NCBI RefSeq assembly: GCF_014694375.1 | Contig: NZ_JAAUWW010000002.1 | Location: 124,001 to 188,000, forward strand | Length of the DNA stretch: 64,000 nucleotides | DNA from: Vibrio sp. S17_S38 | GTDB lineage: Bacteria; Pseudomonadota; Gammaproteobacteria; Enterobacterales; Vibrionaceae | Reading direction: 5' to 3' | Part shown: positions 56,011 to 64,000 of the stretch, one piece after another | Numbering within the stretch: the stretch's first letter is position 1 | Layout: each line of letters opens with the position of its first letter | Made by a program: the position numbers and the translations under genes | The notes under the pieces: model-generated | The model's database searches: none | The model's input: only the letters and a program-made list of their open reading frames with translations | What the model was told of the DNA's origin: nothing

Positions 56011-56032
56011 GCCTCACCAAAAGATGAGGCCA
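56011..56032 (-). terminator. Terminator of the Na+/galactose symporter gene
   Basis: GCCTCA / TGAGGC arms (56011-56016, 56025-56030), eight-base loop, TTAATTTTAA following on the minus strand; eight bases after the stop codon. Confidence 0.6.
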
Positions 56033-56039
56033 AAGAAGA

Positions 56040-57671
56040 TTACCAGAATACCGAATACAGAACGGCAGTAATAATCATAATGATATAAGCGGAAATATTA
56101 AAACTACGCTCAGTCACAAACATGGATGAATCTAACGCAATCGCTTTAGGATCATCATCTGTGTCAGATGAACTCAAGCTGGTAAAGGCAATCACAGCCA
56201 TCGTAAAGAGTAGCGTATAAAGCATTTGATCCATAAATGGCATGTTTAGAGGCATAAATTTCAAGAACAAGGCAAATGGGATAGATAAAACAACCCCTGT
56301 TACCGCGCCTTTACTGGTTGTTTTCTTCCAGAATAAACCAAGTAGGAATACCGCTAAAATACCAGGACTAACAAGGCCTGTGTACTCTTGAATATATTGG
56401 AATGCTTGACCAAGGTTACTTAGCATTGGTGCAATTAAGCAAGCAATGATAAGAGCAACAATGGCAGACGCTCGGCCAACATTAACTAATTTATGGTCAC
56501 CCGCTTTTGGTGCAATGAACTCTTTGTAGATGTCCATTGTGAAAATAGTTGCCGTTGAGTTAAGCATAGACGCTAATGATGAAACAATCGCGGCAGCAAG
56601 TGCAGCAAAAACAATCCCTTTAAACCCAACTGGTAAGAATTGAGTTAACCAAGGATAAGCTTTATCCGCGTGTGCTAGAGAAGGGATGTTCACATTAGCG
56701 ACATCGCCAAGTTGTGACATTAGTTCAGGAGATGACGTAATGACATACGCGGCAATACCTGGAATAACCACAAGGAATGGAACGATTAATTTTAAGAAAG
56801 CAGCAAAGATAATCCCTTTTTGTGCTTCAGGAACCGATTTTGCCGCTAAAGTACGTTGGATGATGTATTGGTTAAAGCCCCAGTAATACAAGTTTGCTAC
56901 CCATAGACCACCAATAAGAACGGCGATGCCCGGTAAGTTTACGTATTGAGGGTTGCTTTGATCTAGGATCATATTGAAGTGTTCAGGTGCCGCTTCGACC
57001 ATTTTGCCCAAACCGCTGAACCAGCCATCGTCACCGCCAATGAAACCGACGGCCATGTAGGTCGTTAATAGACCGCCTAATACAAGGAAGAATACTTGAA
57101 TAACATCCGTCCAAACAACCGCTGAAAGCCCACCATAAATTGAATAGATTATAGCAAAAAGCGCTAACCCGACGATAGAGTACATGAGTGGAATACCAAG
57201 AATGGTTTGCAGTGCTAAGCCACCTAAGTATAAAACGGAGGTTAAGTTAACGAAAACGTACAATGCGATCCAGAATACGGCCAAAATAGTTTTCAAGTTT
57301 TTATTGAAACGTTTTTCAACAAACTCAGGAATGGTGTAAATACCCTTATCAATGAAGATAGGAAGAAAGTACTTACCCACGATGATTAGTGTAATCGCTG
57401 CCATCCATTCGTAAGAGGCAATGGCTAACCCAATTGAAAAACCAGAACCTGACATGCCGATAAACTGTTCAGCGGAAATGTTCGCAGCAATCAATGATGC
57501 ACCAACAGCCCACCAAGGTAATGATTTACCTGCTAAAAAATAATCTTCTGTACTTTTTGTGGTACCTTTTTTGTCTCTAGAAACCCAGAGGCCAACGCCA
57601 ATAATGACCGCGACATATATCGCAAAAACGATAATATCGATAGTACCTAACCCATTCTCTATTTCAGTCAT
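56040..57671 (-). CDS. Sodium/galactose (glucose) symporter, vSGLT type
   Basis: Imports galactose or glucose with sodium. 543 residues, 14 membrane helices. The galactose-binding residues of V. parahaemolyticus vSGLT are at identical positions: Gln69 and Glu88 (SAEQFIGM, IASYEWM), Asn260 and Tyr263 (WVANLYYWGFNQYI), Lys294 (AFLKLIVPF), plus the sodium-site Ser364/Ser365 (AIVSSLASM). Leftward single gene, divergent from nothing but placed just after galR; a palindromic GalR operator and a CRP-like site lie upstream. Confidence 0.95.
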   Translation of the reverse strand: MTEIENGLGTIDIIVFAIYVAVIIGVGLWVSRDKKGTTKSTEDYFLAGKSLPWWAVGASLIAANISAEQFIGMSGSGFSIGLAIASYEWMAAITLIIVGKYFLPIFIDKGIYTIPEFVEKRFNKNLKTILAVFWIALYVFVNLTSVLYLGGLALQTILGIPLMYSIVGLALFAIIYSIYGGLSAVVWTDVIQVFFLVLGGLLTTYMAVGFIGGDDGWFSGLGKMVEAAPEHFNMILDQSNPQYVNLPGIAVLIGGLWVANLYYWGFNQYIIQRTLAAKSVPEAQKGIIFAAFLKLIVPFLVVIPGIAAYVITSSPELMSQLGDVANVNIPSLAHADKAYPWLTQFLPVGFKGIVFAALAAAIVSSLASMLNSTATIFTMDIYKEFIAPKAGDHKLVNVGRASAIVALIIACLIAPMLSNLGQAFQYIQEYTGLVSPGILAVFLLGLFWKKTTSKGAVTGVVLSIPFALFLKFMPLNMPFMDQMLYTLLFTMAVIAFTSLSSSDTDDDPKAIALDSSMFVTERSFNISAYIIMIITAVLYSVFW

Positions 57672-57710
57672 AATATCTAACCTATCTGTTTAATTGTTTT
57701 AACTGGTTAG

Positions 57711-57730
57711 AATTGTAAACGTTTACAATT
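57711..57730. promoter_or_regulatory. GalR-type operator upstream of the symporter gene
   Basis: A perfect 20-base palindrome with core TTGTAAACGTTTACAA, 40 bases before the symporter start and 79 bases after the galR stop. Confidence 0.85.
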
Positions 57731-57737
57731 TTTTGAC

Positions 57738-57753
57738 GGTGACGTGTGTCACA
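57738..57753. promoter_or_regulatory. CRP-like site upstream of the symporter gene
   Basis: GGTGA-CGTGTG-TCACA, one mismatch to TGTGA-N6-TCACA, seven bases beyond the GalR operator. Confidence 0.6.
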
Positions 57754-57808
57754 AATGAGGGGGTTCGATATAAATTTTCCTGATTCGTATTCATCACGAC
57801 ATGGTGGA

Positions 57809-58807
57809 TTAGATTGAAATGACGGAGGCTCGTCTAACAAGTGTGGGAACAAACATTAAGGTATCCGTTGTGATCTCTTCTTTATTGGCCAGCTTTAATG
57901 ACAGCTCAGCGGCTTTTTCTGCCATCATTTGTATAGGGTATCGGACGGTAGTGAGTTTTGGATGAAGATATTTGGCTATTAATCCGTTATCAAATCCAAT
58001 GATGGACATATCTTTTGGCGCTTCAATGCCGTTGTCTTCTAAAACCGATAATGTACCAGCAGCCATGTAATCGTTATAAGCCGCAATAGCAGTAAGGGGG
58101 AGACCTTTTGCAAGCAGGTTCGTCATTGCTAGTTCGCCACCTTCTTCATCGGGTGTGCCGTATTCTATATAGGTTTCAGAGCATGGTAGATTGTAGGCTT
58201 TCAAGGCATCCATATAGCCGGCTTTACGTTGGAGTGAATCTTCTATGTCATGAGTTGAACAAAGATAACCGATATGTTTATGGCCATTTTGGATCAAATA
58301 TTCGGTGGCTAAGTAAGAACCACGGTGATTATCTAAAGCAATACAACGTTCGGCAATTTCAGGTATGTAGCGATTGATGATCACCATGCCAGGGATTTCT
58401 TGACAAAAAGCGATTAACTCTTCATTACTCAGTGCTTTACTGTGGATGACTAATGATTCACATCGATGATTAATTAATAATTCGATCGCCTCACGTTCTT
58501 TTTTCTCTGAGTGGAAACCATTGCCAATTAATAAATGTTTACCATGTTGATTGGCAACGTTATCAATTGGTTTCACCATAGCACCAAAGAAAGGATCGGA
58601 TACATCGTAAACGAGTACACCCATTGTATTGGTCGATTTATTGACTAAGGCTCGTGCGGCTGCATTTGGGCGGTAACCCAGTTGCGCCATGGCTTTAGTG
58701 ACTGCTTCAATTGAGGCTTTACCTGCTTTGGGGGATTTATTAAGCACTCTTGAAACCGTTGCAACCGAAACGTTCGCCTCTTTTGCAACATCTTTGATCG
58801 TAGCCAT
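57809..58807 (-). CDS. galR: Galactose operon repressor GalR (LacI family)
   Basis: 332 residues from ATG 58807. LacI helix-turn-helix MATIKDVAKEANVSVATVSR with hinge YRPNAAARALV, then a sugar-binding domain close to E. coli GalR (MGVLVYDVSDPFFGAMVKPI, LLIGNGFHSEKKEREAIELL, AAYNDYMAAGTLSVLEDNGI, LTTVRYPIQMMAEKAAELSL). The open frame extends five codons upstream, but the family starts at MATIKDV. Divergent from lacZ; likely represses lacZ, the symporter, gal and mgl through the operators listed. Confidence 0.92.
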   Translation of the reverse strand: MATIKDVAKEANVSVATVSRVLNKSPKAGKASIEAVTKAMAQLGYRPNAAARALVNKSTNTMGVLVYDVSDPFFGAMVKPIDNVANQHGKHLLIGNGFHSEKKEREAIELLINHRCESLVIHSKALSNEELIAFCQEIPGMVIINRYIPEIAERCIALDNHRGSYLATEYLIQNGHKHIGYLCSTHDIEDSLQRKAGYMDALKAYNLPCSETYIEYGTPDEEGGELAMTNLLAKGLPLTAIAAYNDYMAAGTLSVLEDNGIEAPKDMSIIGFDNGLIAKYLHPKLTTVRYPIQMMAEKAAELSLKLANKEEITTDTLMFVPTLVRRASVISI

Positions 58808-58909
58808 ACTCGCCTTATACAATTTTTAGTGATGGTGTTGTGGGACAAGATATTACCACCTTTTGAGGCGAGAAAGTGTGGTATGTGTTGAGTCTATGAA
58901 TTTAAAGTT

Positions 58910-58955
58910 GAATCCTTTTCATAAAGTGTGGGCCATATTGTGGAAACGTTTTCCA
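58910..58955 (+). promoter_or_regulatory. lacZ promoter and GalR-type operator
   Basis: Operator GTGGAAACGTTTTCCA (58940-58955) matches the GalR consensus at 14 of 16 positions. A possible -35 TTGAAT (58910-58915) and -10 CATATT (58934-58939), 18 bases apart, place the operator over the start site. The promoter elements are weak matches. Confidence 0.6.
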
Positions 58956-59001
58956 GCCTTATTTACACTCACTCCATATTTCGTATTAAACATCGAACTG
59001 A

Positions 59002-62121
<3,120 letters not shown>

Positions 62122-62159
62122 ACATCTGAGAGATAAAACTAAATGAATAAGTAAATACT

Positions 62160-62184
62160 AGCCCGATCATAAATCGGGCTTTTC
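62160..62184 (+). terminator. Terminator of lacZ
   Basis: AGCCCGAT / ATCGGGCT arms (62160-62167, 62173-62180), five-base loop, then TTTC. Confidence 0.8.
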
Positions 62185-62231
62185 TGCCAATAAGATAAGG
62201 CTAGTAAAGCCTCTTGAGACCTTTAACTTCG

Positions 62232-62636
62232 TTATGACACCGGCTTATCGGACGGATGATTTATCCCATCACTTGCAGATATATCACCTAAATCAAATGG
62301 GTTAACGCCTTCAAGACAACCAATATTAAAACCATACTCTGTTGGATTGGAACGACGTTGGTGGTGTGTATAAATACCACAATTTGAACAAAAATAGTGT
62401 TTCGCTGTATTTGTATTAAATTGATATAGCCGAAGCATTTCTTTACCTTCAATCACTTCAATACCACTTAGATCGACAGAACCAACAATGGCACCTTTTC
62501 TTCGGCAAATAGAACAGTCACAGCGTCTAGGATTTTCAATTCCATTCGGTAATGTCAATTCAAGAACAACTGCTCCACAGTGGCAAGTAGCTTTATGTTT
62601 GAGCTGAATTACCGTCTCGCCTACTTTCTTGATCAT
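62232..62636 (-). CDS. GFA family protein (glutathione-dependent formaldehyde-activating type)
   Basis: 134 residues. Zinc-binding cysteines: ATCHCGAVVLELTLP (CXC), RRCDCSICRRKGA (CXCXXC) and HYFCSNCGIYTHHQRRSNP (CXXC with histidines). The family name comes from one member; most have no known substrate. Leftward, 54 bases downstream of a LysE-family gene, with AAGGAGG six bases before its start. Confidence 0.87.
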   Translation of the reverse strand: MIKKVGETVIQLKHKATCHCGAVVLELTLPNGIENPRRCDCSICRRKGAIVGSVDLSGIEVIEGKEMLRLYQFNTNTAKHYFCSNCGIYTHHQRRSNPTEYGFNIGCLEGVNPFDLGDISASDGINHPSDKPVS

Positions 62637-62690
62637 ACTGAAACCTCCTTGTTTAACTGCTTTTTGTCTCTGTTTACTGGCTTGTTATAT

Positions 62691-63302
62691 CTATTTACTT
62701 GACGCTGCTAACCCAATACCAAAACTAACAAAAACGCCACCGCTTATTTTATTAAGGATTGAACTGCCTTTTTGAGACGAGAGTTTTGATTTAGCAAGAG
62801 ATGCAAAAATCGCATAAATGGTATGAATAACAATCACTAAAAAACTAAATGTAATGGCCAATAATATAAACTGTGGTGTGTATTCTTGAGTCAAGTCTAT
62901 AAATTGAGGGAATATTGACATAAAGAAGATAACTGCTTTGGGATTTGAAGCCGAAACTAAAAAGCCTTCCATGAAACATTTTAAATAGGAGTATTCTTGC
63001 CCTTTAACTAGAGTGTTATTCGTGACCTTACTGCGTAACATTTTTATTCCTAGATAGATCAGATAAACTGCTCCAGAAATTTTCACTATATTGAAAGCAA
63101 TGGCTGAACTAGCTAATACTATACCTAGGCTTGTAGCCGAAATAATTGCCACCAACAAAATTGCCAAAGCAATACCAAGTATCCCCGCTAATGATTTTAA
63201 TAGGCCCCTTTGAAGCGAATTATTTAGAGTTAGCATTACAGCAGGACCAGGTAAAAGAATGGTAGCAATTGCAACACCCACATATATTAGATAATTTTCC
63301 AC
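62691..63302 (-). CDS. LysE/RhtB family exporter
   Basis: Inner-membrane amino-acid or metabolite exporter. 203 residues if started at GTG 63302, with six hydrophobic helices. The family signature LLPGPAVMLTLNNSLQRG is at residues about 17-34, with SNPKAVIFFMSIFPQFID mid-protein. A TTG at 63329 would add nine residues, but it lies in a strong hairpin; GGGGGA is four bases before the GTG. Substrate unknown. Confidence 0.8.
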   Translation of the reverse strand: MENYLIYVGVAIATILLPGPAVMLTLNNSLQRGLLKSLAGILGIALAILLVAIISATSLGIVLASSAIAFNIVKISGAVYLIYLGIKMLRSKVTNNTLVKGQEYSYLKCFMEGFLVSASNPKAVIFFMSIFPQFIDLTQEYTPQFILLAITFSFLVIVIHTIYAIFASLAKSKLSSQKGSSILNKISGGVFVSFGIGLAASSK

Positions 63303-63320
63303 ACATCCCCCTGTAGGTAT

Positions 63321-63342
63321 GGCGCTCAATTAAATGAGCGCC
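63321..63342. repeat. Perfect inverted repeat upstream of the LysE-family gene
   Basis: GGCGCTCA / TGAGCGCC (63321-63328, 63335-63342), six-base loop, no T tract on the minus strand. Confidence 0.7.
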
Positions 63343-63413
63343 TCGATTAACTTAAAAAACTTCAAACCAAAATGACTAAGCTCCATGAATCCATTTAATT
63401 TTTGGTATATTTA

Positions 63414-63935
63414 TCACAGCATACCTTGCCAATACTCACTTACCGCTTCAGGTAATAAATCCTGTGGGTGATCACCACCAAAAGTGAAAATACCACTTTT
63501 CCCATTTATAACAGCAGATTTAATAATTGTCTCATCTGATACTCTAGTAACTGATATTTTCACTTGAAGTTTATCGGGGATTCCTGACCATTCTGTTGCT
63601 CTATCTTCCCAATGTAGAATTGTTGGATAAACTAAATAATCAAATTTATCTTGTTTCGCATAATTTAATGCTTCCGCATATGTTTGATGTTCTTTTGCTA
63701 TGACAACATTATTTAATTTTGTCATTAGTGATGCTTTAATAGATTGAGTTAGCATCTCACCTGAACCTGTATAGTTTTTTGAACCATATTGTCCGTTTTC
63801 AGATGTTGCAACATAAATTGAATCAGTAGAAAGTATCTTTATGTTAGAAGTCAGCTCTGATACTTGTATGTTATGACTATCTGCACAACCCGTAACCATA
63901 AATAAAAATGAGATATAAAGTAATAATTTTTTCAC
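63414..63935 (-). CDS. Predicted lipoprotein, DUF4823-like
   Basis: 173 residues. Lipoprotein signal MKKLLLYISFLFMVTGC with the lipobox ending at Cys17, then KILSTDSIYVATSENGQYGS, YAEALNYAKQDKFDYLVYP and ILHWEDRATEWSGIPDKLQV, which I recall from DUF4823 lipoproteins. Function unknown. Start is GTG at 63935, overlapping the upstream gene's TGA by 3 bases (GTGA), so the two are coupled. Confidence 0.8.
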   Translation of the reverse strand: MKKLLLYISFLFMVTGCADSHNIQVSELTSNIKILSTDSIYVATSENGQYGSKNYTGSGEMLTQSIKASLMTKLNNVVIAKEHQTYAEALNYAKQDKFDYLVYPTILHWEDRATEWSGIPDKLQVKISVTRVSDETIIKSAVINGKSGIFTFGGDHPQDLLPEAVSEYWQGML

Positions 63936-64000
63936 CTGACGTCCTCTGTCATTTTTTCATATAACACCTGCAACTTACGAATATCTTCATAATTTATAGT
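63932..64000 (-). CDS. C-terminal fragment of a gene entering from the right
   Basis: Twenty-two codons then TGA (63932-63934), reading TINYEDIRKLQVLYEKMTED and ending in Val-Arg. The frame is open to the window edge and overlaps the lipoprotein start. Too short to identify. Confidence 0.45.
   Translation of the reverse strand, partial: TINYEDIRKLQVLYEKMTEDVR

Noticed and set aside
62122..62231. attC-like fragments (CATAACG, CTCAAGAGG) near the GFA gene
   Set aside because: No paired R and L boxes, and the segment does not fold as an attC site.

Overview
The window reads as a chromosomal segment of a Vibrionaceae-type gammaproteobacterium. Evidence: a Na+/galactose symporter that keeps the ligand residues of Vibrio parahaemolyticus vSGLT at identical positions, YeeX/YceH-type housekeeping proteins, a nirBDC-cobA nitrite reductase block and a moderately AT-rich composition. 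Genus and species cannot be fixed from sequence alone.

Region 1 (1-11.5 kb) is part of a prophage of mosaic origin. A P2-type head module (leftward terminase large subunit, rightward scaffold, major capsid, head and tail completion proteins) is joined to a Mu-type tail module (DUF2635, sheath, tube, gp41-like assembly chaperone with a P2 GpE-like -1 frameshift extension, tape measure). The small terminase subunit is not beside the capsid gene as in P2. It lies between the tail tube and chaperone genes and carries an added coiled coil. The late region ends abruptly after the tape measure with a terminator and an orphan DNA methyltransferase; no baseplate, fibre or lysis genes are visible.

Region 2 (11.6-22.2 kb) is ordinary host core: yeeX, yceH with a GIY-YIG protein and an amino-acid racemase, the cobA-nirC-nirD-nirB cluster (leftward) under a promoter with FNR- and NarL/P-like sites, glutathione peroxidase, a PepSY membrane protein and a YdfG-like dehydrogenase.

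Region 3 (22.5-44.1 kb, plus 56.0-62.2 kb) is a large galactoside programme: mglBAC, a YtfQRT-YjfF-type furanose importer with an AraC/XylR-type regulator, galETKM, a vSGLT-type symporter, galR and lacZ. Four LacI/GalR-type operators (mglB, ytfQ/galE, SGLT, lacZ) suggest one GalR regulon. Inside it sit a DUF2127 gene and an amino-acid ABC transporter operon with an isoaspartyl peptidase and a divergent LysR regulator.

Region 4 (44.2-53.0 kb) is a sialic-acid cluster: nanQ, SSS-type SiaT, nanK, nanE, a porin, the RpiR regulator nanR, nanA and nagA. A 15-bp motif (consensus TGAARTWWAACTCCA) recurs seven times in its three control regions and is the best candidate NanR operator. The promoter regions of nanE and the porin also share a 49-bp module with fixed internal spacing.

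Region 5 (53-56 kb and 62.2-64 kb) holds a DnaQ-like exonuclease with a cNMP/CBS/DUF294 nucleotidyltransferase-like protein, then a right-end run of small leftward accessory genes (GFA, LysE family, DUF4823-like lipoprotein and the tail of another gene). No rRNA, tRNA, CRISPR array or insertion sequence was recognised.
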